A DNA stretch of 64,000 nucleotides from Streptomyces fumanus (GTDB lineage: Bacteria > Actinomycetota > Actinomycetes > Streptomycetales > Streptomycetaceae), in contig NZ_BNBI01000001.1 in the NCBI RefSeq assembly GCF_014655295.1, forward strand, positions 372,001 to 436,000. The letters run 5' to 3'. Of this stretch, positions 20,264 through 31,143 are shown in pieces. Made by a program: the position numbers and the translations under genes. Each line of letters begins with the position of its first letter. The stretch's first letter is position 1. The notes beneath the pieces were generated by a model that did no database searches, was not told the DNA's origin, and saw nothing but the letters and a program-made list of their open reading frames with translations.

Positions 20264-20530
20264 GTGGCGAACATCAAGTCCCAGATCAAGCGGATCAAGA
20301 CCAACGAGAAGGCCCGGCTGCGCAACAAGGCCGTCAAGTCCTCTCTGAAGACCGCGATCCGCAAGGCCCGCGAGGCCGCTGCCGCGGGTGACGTCGAGAA
20401 GGCCACCGAGTACCAGCGCGCTGCCGCGCGCCAGCTCGACAAGGCCGTCTCGAAGGGCGTCATCCACAAGAACCAGGCCGCCAACAAGAAGTCGGCGCTG
20501 GCGCAGAAGGTCGCCGCCCTCAAGGGCTGA
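20264..20530 (+). CDS. rpsT: 30S ribosomal protein S20
   Basis: Primary 16S rRNA-binding protein of the small subunit. The 88 residues start [20 protein letters not shown] and continue with Lys/Arg/Ala-rich helices ([34 protein letters not shown]), the S20 pattern at full length. The start is GTG at 20264-20266. The long leader upstream could carry autoregulation, as S20 synthesis is feedback-controlled in other bacteria, but I do not see a defined structure. It is transcribed away from lepA and converges on holA. Confidence 0.98.
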   Translation: MANIKSQIKRIKTNEKARLRNKAVKSSLKTAIRKAREAAAAGDVEKATEYQRAAARQLDKAVSKGVIHKNQAANKKSALAQKVAALKG

Positions 20531-20846
20531 ACCCCTCATCTGGTCTGACCGCCGGAAGGACCCGAGCGGGCCCTCTCTCATCCGCTCCCGACCGGCACCC
20601 CCGGCATCCGCGCGCGGCCTGCGTTCGCCACGCGGGCGCGGATCCACAGCTTGATCCGAAGACCCCGGTAGCTGTCCCTTTGGGACGGGCGGCCGGGGTT
20701 TTCGGCTGTCTGGGGGCGGGGCTTCGCTGTGTGGGGCCGGAGTTCTCGGTTGTGTCGGGTCGGGTTCGTTGGTCTTTGCCGGTCGGGCCCTGAGGTCGAG
20801 GAAGCCCGACCCTGCGAGCAGGAGCGGGCGGCTGCCGAGCCGGCGG
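20531..20846. other. 316-base convergent gap between rpsT and holA
   Basis: No gene seen. It contains the strong rpsT terminator at 20662-20702 and a weaker inverted repeat GTCGGG/CCCGAC at 20782-20787 and 20805-20810 that could end the holA transcript from the other side. Confidence 0.6.
20662..20702 (+). terminator. rpsT terminator
   Basis: ACCCCGG (20662-20668) pairs with CCGGGGT (20693-20699); inside it GTCCC and GGGAC form a second helix around TTT. A TTTTC run follows. This two-part hairpin with T-run is a convincing factor-independent terminator about 130 bases after the rpsT stop. Confidence 0.75.
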
Positions 20847-21836
20847 TTACGACCGGCCCCGGGAGCGGGCGGCTCGGGCGATGGTGACCACGGCCTTCTC
20901 CAGGGCGTACTCGGGGTCGTCGCCGCCGCCCTTCACCCCGGCGTCCGCCTCGGCCACCGCGCGCAGTGCCACCGCGACACCGTCCGGTGTCCAGCCGCGC
21001 ATCTGCTGCCGCACCCGGTCGATCTTCCAGGGCGGCATGCCCAGCTCCCGCGCCAGGTCGGCGGGGCGCCCGCCCCGCGCGGAGGACAGCTTCCCGATCG
21101 CCCGCACGCCCTGCGCGAGGGCGCTGGTGATCAGCACCGGCGCCACCCCCGTCGCCAGGGACCACCTGAGCGCCTCCAGCGCCTCGGCGGCGCGGCCCTC
21201 GACGGCCCGGTCCGCGACCGTGAAGCTGGACGCCTCGGCCCGTCCCGTGTAGTACCGCCCGACGACCGCCTCGTCGATCGTCCCCTCCACGTCCGCGATC
21301 AACTGGGACACCGCCGACGCCAGCTCCCGCAGATCGCTGCCGATCGCGTCGACCAGCGCCTGGCACGCCTCGGGGGTGGCCGAGCGCCCCGCGGTACGGA
21401 ACTCGGCGCGTACGAAGGCCAGCCGGTCCGCCGGCTTCGTCATCTTCGGGCACGCCACCTCCCGCGCCCCCGCCTTGCGCGCGGCGTCCAGCAGGCCCTT
21501 GCCCTTGGCGCCGCCCGCGTGCAGCAGTACGAGGGTGATCTCCTCGGCCGGGGAGCCTAGGTAGGTCTTGACGTCCTTGACGGTGTCGGCGGACAGGTCC
21601 TGCGCGTTGCGTACGACCACGACTTTGCGCTCGGCGAAGAGCGAGGGGCTGGTCAGCTCGGCGAGGGTGCCGGGCTGCAGTTGGTCCGGGGTGAGGTCGC
21701 GTACGTCCGTGTCGGCGTCGGCGGCCTTGGCGGCGGCCACCACCTCCTGCACGGCACGGTCGAGCAGGAGGTCCTCCTGGCCCACGGCGAGCGTCACCGG
21801 GGCGAGAGGGTCGTCGTTCGCAGTCTTCCTGGCCAT
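20847..21836 (-). CDS. holA: DNA polymerase III subunit delta
   Basis: Clamp-loader delta subunit, which opens the beta sliding clamp. From MARKTANDDPLAPVTLAVGQ the protein has 329 residues, the usual length. The pattern is typical of HolA: VTLAVGQEDLLLDRAV, SLFAERKVVVVRNA, ITLVLLHAGGAKGKGLLDA, GSDLRELASAVSQL, then ALRWSLATGVAPVLITSALA and LARELGMPPWKIDRVRQQ. The ATG at 21834-21836 is chosen because homologues start near MARKT; a few codons upstream are also open. It is the last gene of a long minus-strand run (comEA, comEC, small protein, holA), a common order in Streptomyces. Confidence 0.92.
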   Translation of the reverse strand: MARKTANDDPLAPVTLAVGQEDLLLDRAVQEVVAAAKAADADTDVRDLTPDQLQPGTLAELTSPSLFAERKVVVVRNAQDLSADTVKDVKTYLGSPAEEITLVLLHAGGAKGKGLLDAARKAGAREVACPKMTKPADRLAFVRAEFRTAGRSATPEACQALVDAIGSDLRELASAVSQLIADVEGTIDEAVVGRYYTGRAEASSFTVADRAVEGRAAEALEALRWSLATGVAPVLITSALAQGVRAIGKLSSARGGRPADLARELGMPPWKIDRVRQQMRGWTPDGVAVALRAVAEADAGVKGGGDDPEYALEKAVVTIARAARSRGRS

Positions 21837-21896
21837 CACGACACAGCATCGCACGCGCCACTGACAACGGGGTCCCGAGCCCGGCCCGGGGCCCGG

Positions 21897-22151
21897 TCAG
21901 GGCTCCTCGCGCCAGCCGTCCCAGCGGGACGCGAACTCGTCCAGCTCGGCCGGGTCCAGCCGCTCCCCCTCGTCCCGCAGCACGACCAGCCACTGGGCGT
22001 CCTCGGCGTCGTCCTCGCCGGCCAGCGCGTCCCGGACGAGCCGCGGCTCCTCGTCGATCCCGAACCGCTCCCCGAGCGCCTCCGCCGCCTCTTCCGCGGC
22101 GTCCCGGTCGGGCAGCACCAGGACATGTCTCACATCACTCACGCCCGTCAT
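21897..22151 (-). CDS. Small acidic protein, function unknown
   Basis: An 84-residue cytoplasmic protein starting MTGVSDVRHVLVLPDRDAAE. It is strongly acidic, with alternating helix-like stretches rich in Glu, Asp and Ala and a C-terminus FASRWDGWREEP. I see no metal, nucleotide or membrane motif. The pattern VRHVLVLPDRDAAEEAAEAL suggests one beta strand followed by a helix, as in a small ferredoxin-like fold. The ATG at 22149-22151 gives the best N-terminus; GTG four codons later is possible. It sits between comEC and holA on the same strand (gaps of 104 and 60 bases). Codon use is the normal strong G/C third position, which supports it being a real gene. Confidence 0.7.
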   Translation of the reverse strand: MTGVSDVRHVLVLPDRDAAEEAAEALGERFGIDEEPRLVRDALAGEDDAEDAQWLVVLRDEGERLDPAELDEFASRWDGWREEP

Positions 22152-22255
22152 TGTCCGACACCGGCCGCGCGGTCCGGAAACCAGCGCCCCTGCTTGACCT
22201 GCGCCTGAGTACGCCCTGTGAACCGCACTCCCCCCTCGGTCGCGTTTCCGCGCTT

Positions 22256-24853
22256 TCACTCTCTCGTCACCCGCAGCTCCTCCCCCGTGCCCGCGACCGC
22301 CAGGGCCCCGTCCCGGTCCGTCCGCAGCACCGTGGTGCCCCGGGCGCGCAGTGCCGCCAGCGTGCCGGGCGCGGGATGCCCGTACGGGTTGTCCGCGCCG
22401 GCCGAGATGAGCGCCACCCGTGGAGCCGCCGCCCGCAGCAGTCCGGGGTCCTGGTACGCCGAGCCGTGGTGAGCCACCTTCAGCACATCCACGTCCTTCA
22501 GCGCCGGGGCCGCCGGTGAGCGGGCCAGGGCCTGCTGGGCCGGTGGTTCCAGGTCCCCGAGGAGCAGCAGCCGCAGCCCGGCCGTCCTGACCAGCAGGGT
22601 GACGCTGGCGTCGTTGGGTCCTTCCGGCACCGGCGCGTAGTCCGGTCCCGGAACCCGTGCACGACCCGGTCGCGGGTCCGGGGGCGGCCAGAGGACCTGC
22701 CAGGACAGCGCGCCGGATCTCCGCTGCTCCCCGGCGGCGGCGTGCCGCACGGGGACCCGGTGTGCCGCCGCCTGTCCGCGCACGGACGCCACCTGGTCCG
22801 GGGGTTCCTCGAAACCGGTCGTCTCGATACCGCCCACCGCGCGGCCCCGCAGCACTCCCGGCAGGCCGGTCACATGGTCGGCGTGGAAGTGGGTGAGCAC
22901 GACCAGCGGGACACGGGTGACGCCCAGGGAGCGCAGGCAGCGGTCGACGAGTGCCGGGTCGGGTCCGGCGTCCACGACCACGCCCGTGCCCGGACCGGCC
23001 GCCAGGACCAGCGCGTCGCCCTGCCCCACGTCGCACATGGCGAGCCGCCAGTCCGGCGGGGGCCAGCCGGTGATCACCCGGGTCAGCGGCGCCGGCCGCA
23101 CCACCGCCAGCGCCAGCAGCACCGCGCACACCCCGCACCACCACGGGTGCCGCAGCAGCCGCCGCCCCGCGAACAGCACGCCGACCGTCAGCAGCGCCAG
23201 CAGTGCCGCCCCCGCCCAGCCTCCCGGCCAGTCCACGCCCGCGCCGGGCAGCCCCGCCCCGGTCCGGGCCACCGTGGCCAGCCACCCGGCGGGCCAACCC
23301 GCGCACCATGCCAGTGCCTTCGCCACCGGCATCGCCAGCGGCGCGGTCGCCAGCGCCCCGAAGCCCAGGACCGTGGCCGGTGCGATCGCGGCCTCCGCCA
23401 GCAGGTTGCACGGCACCGCCACCAGGCTGACCCGCGCCGACAGCACGGTGACGACCGGCGCGCACAGCGCCTGCGCGGCGGCAGCGGCGGCCAGCGCCTC
23501 GGCGAGCCGGGGCGGCGCCCCCCGGCCGCGCAGGGTGGCGCTCCAGCGCGGGGCCAGCGTGAGCAGGGCGCCGGTGGCCAGCACGGAGAGCAGGAAGCCG
23601 TAACTCCGGGCCAGCCAGGGGTCGTACAGCACCAGCAGCAGCACCGCCGTCGCGAGCGCCGGGATCAGGGACCGGCGGCGTCCGGTGGCCAGGGCGAGCA
23701 GCGCGACCGAACCGCAGGCCGCCGCCCGCAGCACGCTCGGTTCCGGCCGGCACACGACCACGAACCCGAGCGCGAGCGCGCCGCCCAGCAGTGCGGTGGT
23801 CCGCAGCGAGATGCCGAGCCGGGGTGCCGGCCCCCGGCGCTCGCTGTACTGGGCCAGTCCGGGCGGTCCGAGCAGCAGGGCCAGCACGATGGTGAAGTTG
23901 GCTCCGCTCACGGCGAGCGTGTGCGCGAGGTCGGTCTCCTTGAACGCCTCGTCCAGTTCGGGGGTGACGCGGGCGGTGTCCCCGACGACCAGGCCGGGCA
24001 GCAGCGCCCTGGCGTCCGGGGACAGGCCGTCGGTCGCTTCCCGCAGCCCGGCGCGCAACCGTCCCGCGAGGCGCTGTGCCCCGGACGGTCCGGCCACGAC
24101 GCGCGGTGTCGGTCCGCCCCGGACCCGCAGCACGGCCGCGACCCGGTCGCCCGCCACCGCCGGGGGCGCCGACCGCGCGGTGATCCGCAGCCTGGTGCTG
24201 GGCAGCAGGCCGAGCCACGGTGAGGCCCGGGTCCGGCCGGCCGTCGGCCCCGGTGGCGGGGCTTCCGCGTCGACGATCATCAGCACCGGCGTCCGGGTGG
24301 CCACCACCGTCCCGTCCGTCCGCTCGACGCGCCGGACCTCGGCGTCGATCAGCACGGCGGGCGGGGCCGCTCTGTCGCCGCGGACCCGGGGGCGGGTGAG
24401 CCGCGGGTCGGAGGTCAGCTCCACCTCGGCGGTGACTCTGGCGTGCCGCCCCGCCAGCTCCGGCACCGGCCCCCGGTGCAGATCCGCGCCGTGCAGCCCT
24501 GCCGACGCGGCGGACGCGGCGGCACACAGCAACAGGGCGGCGAACGCGGGTCGGTGACCCTCCCGGGCGCGCGCTGTCGCCCCTTCGGCGCCTCCCGCCC
24601 CGCGCCTCTTCCACCACCACACCGCCGCGACCGCGCCGCCCACGACCGCGCAGCCCGCCACCACGCCGGCCGCCCAGCCGGGCGAGTGGCCGAGCAGCAG
24701 GGCCGCCGTCGCCCAGGCCGCCAGGGCCGGTGGGACCAGTCGCAGATCCGCCGGGCCCTCCTGCCGGGGGCGGGAGGCGCCGAGCCGTTTCCCGGAGGCG
24801 GCGTGTACGGGCGACCGCTCCCGCGCCGGGGTGGCCTCGGGCCGGCGGCTCAT
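22256..24853 (-). CDS. comEC: ComEC/Rec2-type membrane channel and MBL protein
   Basis: Large polytopic membrane protein of 865 residues. After two N-terminal helices comes a soluble OB-like region (about 100-270), then the ComEC competence domain with LAHTLAVSGANFTIVLALLL and several helices (about 300-590), then a C-terminal metallo-beta-lactamase domain with CDVGQGDALVL, VVLTHFHADHVTG and VLKVAHHGSAYQD (about 610-865). ComEC transports single-stranded DNA in competent bacteria and its MBL domain is a nuclease. Streptomyces are not known to be naturally competent by this route, so the role here is open. The ATG overlaps the comEA stop by four bases (ATGA), so the two are translationally coupled. 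Confidence 0.92.
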   Translation of the reverse strand: MSRRPEATPARERSPVHAASGKRLGASRPRQEGPADLRLVPPALAAWATAALLLGHSPGWAAGVVAGCAVVGGAVAAVWWWKRRGAGGAEGATARAREGHRPAFAALLLCAAASAASAGLHGADLHRGPVPELAGRHARVTAEVELTSDPRLTRPRVRGDRAAPPAVLIDAEVRRVERTDGTVVATRTPVLMIVDAEAPPPGPTAGRTRASPWLGLLPSTRLRITARSAPPAVAGDRVAAVLRVRGGPTPRVVAGPSGAQRLAGRLRAGLREATDGLSPDARALLPGLVVGDTARVTPELDEAFKETDLAHTLAVSGANFTIVLALLLGPPGLAQYSERRGPAPRLGISLRTTALLGGALALGFVVVCRPEPSVLRAAACGSVALLALATGRRRSLIPALATAVLLLVLYDPWLARSYGFLLSVLATGALLTLAPRWSATLRGRGAPPRLAEALAAAAAAQALCAPVVTVLSARVSLVAVPCNLLAEAAIAPATVLGFGALATAPLAMPVAKALAWCAGWPAGWLATVARTGAGLPGAGVDWPGGWAGAALLALLTVGVLFAGRRLLRHPWWCGVCAVLLALAVVRPAPLTRVITGWPPPDWRLAMCDVGQGDALVLAAGPGTGVVVDAGPDPALVDRCLRSLGVTRVPLVVLTHFHADHVTGLPGVLRGRAVGGIETTGFEEPPDQVASVRGQAAAHRVPVRHAAAGEQRRSGALSWQVLWPPPDPRPGRARVPGPDYAPVPEGPNDASVTLLVRTAGLRLLLLGDLEPPAQQALARSPAAPALKDVDVLKVAHHGSAYQDPGLLRAAAPRVALISAGADNPYGHPAPGTLAALRARGTTVLRTDRDGALAVAGTGEELRVTRE

Positions 24854-25923
24854 GGCCGGACCAGGTCGCGCAGGTCGGCGAAGCGCCGTTCGCCGATGCC
24901 GTCGACCTCGCGCAGTTCGTCCACCGAGCGGAAACCGCCGTGCTCGGTGCGGTAGGTGACGATGTGTCCGGCGAGCACGGGGCCGACTCCCGGCAGGGTG
25001 TCGAGCTGTTCGGCGGTCGCCGTGTTCAGGGAGAGGGGAGCCGCGGGCGCCGCCCCCGGTGCCGCCCCCGACGCGCCACCGACCGGGCCGGCGCCCCCGC
25101 CGGAAGCCGCACCCGCACCCGCGACGGACGTGCCGACGCTCACCTGCTCGCCGTCCACGAGGAACCGGGCCCGGTTGAGCCCGTCGGTGTTCGTGCCCGG
25201 ACGGACACCGCCGGCCGCGCGCAGCGCGTCCTCGACCCGTGAACCGGCCGGCAACCGGTGGACGCCCGGCTCCCGGACCTTGCCGCTGACGTCGACGACG
25301 ATGTCGCCGCCGGGGGCGGCCGTGGCGCCCGGCGCACCTGGGGCCACGGCCTGTGCGCTCGGCACCTTCCCTCCCCGCCGGCCCCCTTCCCCTTCACCGT
25401 CTCCTTCGTACGCCGCCGTCTCCACCACTTCGGGCGGGCGCACGGTCTCGGTCCGGCCGGTCCAGAAGTGCACCGCCGCGAAACCGGCGGCGGCGACCAG
25501 CACGACGGTCAGCGCCGCCACACCGCGCCGCTCCAGACCGCACCTCGTCTGCAGCCACACCGGCGTCCGCTCCCGCACCGCGAGCCGGACCCGCTCCCGC
25601 CGGGTACCGCTCCCGGCCGCCGCCTCGACGGCCGACGCCCCGCCCACGGGACCCCCGTCCACCCACTCGTCGGCAAGCCCCACCCGTCCCGGCGGCCCCT
25701 TGCCCGACTCCTGCCACTCCCCTACGCGTTGAGCGCCCTCGCCGTGCCGTGCGAACAGCGTCTCCGCACGGCGCCGCAGCTCCTGCGCGGACGTGCGCCG
25801 GCCGTGCCGTACCGGACCGCGCGCATGGGGTGGACGGCGGTGCCGGAACCGGCCGTCGGAAGCGGGTGGGCGGCCGGGACCGCTGGTCGGGGCCGACATG
25901 CGTGAACGTGATCGAAGTGCCAT
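24850..25923 (-). CDS. comEA: ComEA-type helix-hairpin-helix DNA-binding membrane protein
   Basis: Membrane-anchored DNA receptor-like protein of about 357 residues. A basic, Arg/Pro-rich cytoplasmic N-terminus of about 125 residues precedes one transmembrane helix (VAALTVVLVAAAGFAAVHFW), an SLBB-like region (IVVDVSGKVREPGVHRLPAG) and a Gly/Ala-rich linker. The C-terminal double helix-hairpin-helix reads LNTATAEQLDTLPGVGPVLA and FRSVDELREVDGIGERRFAD. The long charged N-terminus is larger than in Bacillus ComEA. The start is uncertain: ATG at 25923 is used, with ATG at 25899 an alternative; neither has a clear ribosome binding site. It is directly coupled to comEC. Confidence 0.85.
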   Translation of the reverse strand: MALRSRSRMSAPTSGPGRPPASDGRFRHRRPPHARGPVRHGRRTSAQELRRRAETLFARHGEGAQRVGEWQESGKGPPGRVGLADEWVDGGPVGGASAVEAAAGSGTRRERVRLAVRERTPVWLQTRCGLERRGVAALTVVLVAAAGFAAVHFWTGRTETVRPPEVVETAAYEGDGEGEGGRRGGKVPSAQAVAPGAPGATAAPGGDIVVDVSGKVREPGVHRLPAGSRVEDALRAAGGVRPGTNTDGLNRARFLVDGEQVSVGTSVAGAGAASGGGAGPVGGASGAAPGAAPAAPLSLNTATAEQLDTLPGVGPVLAGHIVTYRTEHGGFRSVDELREVDGIGERRFADLRDLVRP

Positions 25924-26052
25924 GCGCCGAGGATCCGACACTTCGGCACTTCGCGTTGATCACGGTCGATTTCCGGGGATTACCCCGTGGTTGTGGACAA
26001 CTCCGTCACCCGCACGAGCGACCAGCACCCATCCGATCCCCCAGCCCCCACC

Positions 26053-26898
26053 TCATCGGGGCGAGACCACGACCCCCAGCAACCCGAGCCCCGTATGCGC
26101 CCCGATCACCGCCCCCACCTCGCTCACATGCAGGTCGGCCAGCCCGGGCACCCGGGTGCGCAGCCGGTCCGCGAGGGCCGAGGCCCGTTCCGGAGCGGCG
26201 AGATGGTGGACGGCGATGTCGACCGGTGCGGCGCCCGCCCGGTCGGCGGCGATCTCCTCCAGGCGGGCGATCGCCTTGGAGGCGGTGCGCACCTTCTCCA
26301 GCGGCTCGATCCGGCCGCCGCCCAGTTGCAGCAGGGGCTTGACCGCGAGCGCGGAGCCGAGCAGCGCCTGCGCGGCCCCGATCCGTCCGCCGCGCCGCAG
26401 GTAGTCGAGGGTGTCGACGTAGAAGTAGGCGGAGGTGCCCGCGGCCCGTTTCTCCGCCGCGGTGACGGCCTCGTCCACCGTGCCACCGCCCTCCGCCGCC
26501 TCGGCCGCGGACAGCGCGCAGAAGCCGAGGGCCATCGCGATCATGCCGGTGTCCACGACCCGTACCGGGACCGGTGCCTCGCGCGCGGCGAGGACCGCCG
26601 CGTCGTAGGTGCCGGAGAGTTCGGCGGAGAGGTGGAGGGAGACGATGCCGGTGGCGCCGGACTCGGCGATCTCGCGGTAGGTCCGGGCGAACAGCTCGGG
26701 GCTGGGCCGGGAGGTGGTGACCGGGCGCCGCTTCTGCAGGGCCTGGGCCAGCGAACGGGTCGAGATCTCGGTGCCCTCCTCCAGGGCCCGGTCGCCGAGG
26801 ACGACGGTCAGCGGTACCGCGGTGATGCCGTGGCGCTCCATCGTCCGGGCCGGCAGGTAGGCCGTTGAATCGGTGACGATCGCGACATGGCGGGACAT
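26053..26898 (-). CDS. DegV family fatty-acid-binding protein
   Basis: A 281-residue DegV/FakB-type protein. In Gram-positive bacteria FakB proteins bind fatty acids and present them to the kinase FakA for acyl-phosphate formation. MSRHVAIVTDSTAYLP is the N-terminal signature, VTTSRPSPELF gives the conserved TSxPS loop, and GIVSLHLSAELSGTYDAA contains the SGTY segment; YLRRGGRIG and KPLLQLGGGRI follow. The ATG at 26896-26898 matches the normal start; the frame is open upstream but unlike homologues. It is in the same direction as comEA and a coiled-coil protein. No FakA homologue is in this window. Confidence 0.9.
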   Translation of the reverse strand: MSRHVAIVTDSTAYLPARTMERHGITAVPLTVVLGDRALEEGTEISTRSLAQALQKRRPVTTSRPSPELFARTYREIAESGATGIVSLHLSAELSGTYDAAVLAAREAPVPVRVVDTGMIAMALGFCALSAAEAAEGGGTVDEAVTAAEKRAAGTSAYFYVDTLDYLRRGGRIGAAQALLGSALAVKPLLQLGGGRIEPLEKVRTASKAIARLEEIAADRAGAAPVDIAVHHLAAPERASALADRLRTRVPGLADLHVSEVGAVIGAHTGLGLLGVVVSPR

Positions 26899-26991
26899 GA
26901 GCTGGAGGTTACCTGCCGTAGCGGCCGCGCGGCAGTCCGGCCCCGGCCACCGGTGGGGCACGCGCACGTCACCCGCGGGTCACCCGCGCGG

Positions 26992-27711
26992 TCAGGTCGT
27001 GCTCTCCGGGCGGGCCTTCTTCTGCCAGGGGTACGCCGGGCGCGGTGCGGACCGGTCGAGGGCGGGTCGCGCCGCCTCCCCGGGCGCCGGCCGCGCTCCG
27101 TCGGCCGGGCTCCCGGCGTCGGCGGCCGGGGCGTCGGACCACGGGGGCGGCGGGGCGGAGGGCTCCGTCCGGGTCCAGTGCCGCAGGGCGCCCGCCTCGA
27201 CGTCGATCTGCGCGCTGAGGGTGTCCAGGTCGTCGTCGGCGAACCGGCGGGCCCGGTCGTGGGCCGCCCAGCGCAGGGAGTCCGCCGCCTGAGTGATGCG
27301 CTCGGTGCGCTCCCGCAGCCCGGGGAGGCGCTCGGCGAGCGTGGCGCGGTCGGGCTCGGACTCCAGGCGCCGCAGCTCGCCGTCGAGTTCGTGACCGTGG
27401 GCGCTGAGCCGCTCGAACAGGGCGAGGGACTCCTTGAGGGACTCGTCACCGGCCGCGCCCGCGCGCAGCGCGTCCTGGGTGGCCCGCATCGACGAGCGCA
27501 GGGTCAGCCGGAGCTGGGCCAGTTCGCCCGCCGGGCCGACCTGTACCAGGGACTTGGCGCGCAGGGTGTGGTCCTCGACCGTGCGGCGGGCCTGGGTGAT
27601 GCCGCGGTCCACGCCCCGCTTGGCGGCGCCGACGGCCTTCACGGTGGCGTAGGCGCCGAGGACGACCATCAGCACGAAGAGGAGGGCGACGACTGCGAGC
27701 GCTGCTTCCAC
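26992..27711 (-). CDS. Single-pass membrane protein with cytoplasmic coiled coil, function unknown
   Basis: A 239-residue protein. From GTG at 27709-27711 it begins VEAALAVVALLFVLMVVLG, a transmembrane helix with almost no leader. Residues about 30-190 form a long charged helical region (SLKESLALFERLSAHGHELD, LAERLPGLRERTERITQAAD), probably a coiled coil. The end is Pro/Ala-rich. A GAGGAGG ribosome binding site lies just before the GTG, which decides the start over longer open frames. The layout resembles small septum or envelope scaffolds, but I do not recognise a family. It lies between leuS and the DegV gene on the same strand. Confidence 0.75.
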   Translation of the reverse strand: MEAALAVVALLFVLMVVLGAYATVKAVGAAKRGVDRGITQARRTVEDHTLRAKSLVQVGPAGELAQLRLTLRSSMRATQDALRAGAAGDESLKESLALFERLSAHGHELDGELRRLESEPDRATLAERLPGLRERTERITQAADSLRWAAHDRARRFADDDLDTLSAQIDVEAGALRHWTRTEPSAPPPPWSDAPAADAGSPADGARPAPGEAARPALDRSAPRPAYPWQKKARPESTT

Positions 27712-27779
27712 GTGTTCCTCCTCGGGCCCTGCGGACGCGGCGCGCTGCCCACCGCGCCGCTCTTCCACCGTAAACGCTG

Positions 27780-27820
27780 CGGGCAGGCCCGGAGTTCCAG
27801 CAGAACCCCGAACCTGCCCG
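27780..27820 (-). terminator. leuS terminator
   Basis: CGGGCAGG (27780-27787) and CCTGCCCG (27813-27820) form the outer stem and GTTC/GAAC the inner stem of one hairpin, starting about 28 bases after the leuS stop. There is no T-run, but the structure is strong. Confidence 0.6.
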
Positions 27821-27847
27821 TAGGGGACCACCCCGAGAGGGGCATGC

Positions 27848-30718
<2,871 letters not shown>

Positions 30719-30781
30719 GATCCTCAAAGCTCCATCGATCGTCTTCGCCTGCGGCTGCGACTTTCATCACGGACGGAAATG

Positions 30782-30806
30782 AAAAATCCCCTCGCACAGG
30801 AGGGGA
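30782..30806 (-). terminator. Attenuator terminator in the leuS leader
   Basis: On the minus strand TCCCCTC and GAGGGGA (30800-30806 and 30787-30793) form a perfect 7-bp stem with a 6-base loop, immediately followed by TTTTT. It is a textbook intrinsic terminator lying about 64 bases before the leuS ATG and after the leader peptide, so it must be read through for leuS expression. Confidence 0.9.
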
Positions 30807-30819
30807 CGCCGCGCCGATG

Positions 30820-30846
30820 CCGACCTACCGGAGCGCCGGTGGTCGG
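30820..30846 (-). other. Leader hairpin between leader peptide and attenuator
   Basis: CCGACC and ACCGG pair with CCGGT and GGTCGG, an 11-bp stem with one bulged base and a 4-base loop. It begins 6 bases after the leader stop codon. Flanking 7-base segments GCGCGGC (30856-30862) and GCCGCGC (30808-30814) are complementary, so an alternative long-range pairing that engages the leader coding region and the edge of the terminator is possible. Confidence 0.8.
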
Positions 30847-30852
30847 TACTGA

Positions 30853-30891
30853 TCAGCGCGGCTCGCTAAGCAGAAGGCGTACGGCACGCAT
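30853..30891 (-). CDS. leuS leader peptide MRAVRLLLSEPR
   Basis: A 12-codon open frame reading MRAVRLLLSEPR and then TGA. The three consecutive Leu codons are CTT, CTG, CTT. Two of these are CTT, a rare codon in such GC-rich genomes, which would make translation sensitive to leucyl-tRNA supply. The stop lies 6 bases before a strong hairpin and about 46 bases before an intrinsic terminator. It has no ribosome binding site, but TACCCT followed by exactly six bases precedes the ATG, as in leaderless Streptomyces transcripts. The layout is that of amino-acid-responsive attenuation. The regulatory role is inferred; the sequence elements are seen directly. Confidence 0.85.
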   Translation of the reverse strand: MRAVRLLLSEPR

Positions 30892-30897
30892 GGCGTC

Positions 30898-30903
30898 AGG
30901 GTA
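30898..30903 (-). promoter_or_regulatory. Predicted -10 box of the leuS leader (leaderless start)
   Basis: TACCCT on the minus strand, six bases before the leader ATG at 30891. In Streptomyces a TAnnnT box this close to the start codon usually gives a transcript beginning at the ATG itself. No convincing -35 is seen. Confidence 0.5.
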
Positions 30904-31073
30904 CCGCAGCCGCCTGGCGGCCCGCGAGGAGCATGCACAGGAGCCCGAACTGCGACAGAAGCGACAGTAGGAAAACTGGACCGACCCCAGAGGTTACTTC
31001 GCGTAACGGCCGCTAAGGCGCATCACAACAACCGCATAGTCATTTGATAACAGCCCAATAACTCAAACCTCAG

Positions 31074-31101
31074 TACCCATGGGTATGGCGCGACCTAGAG
31101 T
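31074..31101 (+). promoter_or_regulatory. Predicted promoter of the heme-b gene with an overlapping palindrome
   Basis: TAGAGT at 31096-31101 is a plausible -10. In place of a -35 lies the perfect 12-bp palindrome TACCCATGGGTA (31074-31085), in an unusually AT-rich stretch (about 31010-31085). A regulator dimer binding there would control the redox operon. The distance from the -10 to the gene start is about 42 bases. Confidence 0.45.
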
Positions 31102-31143
31102 GCGGCACCGGGACCGCTTCCCCGAACCGCTCGGAGTGCCCCC

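Noticed and set aside
22151..22519. 122-codon plus-strand frame beginning at the small acidic gene start
   Set aside because: It runs antisense through the comEC end and the translation has no recognisable pattern.
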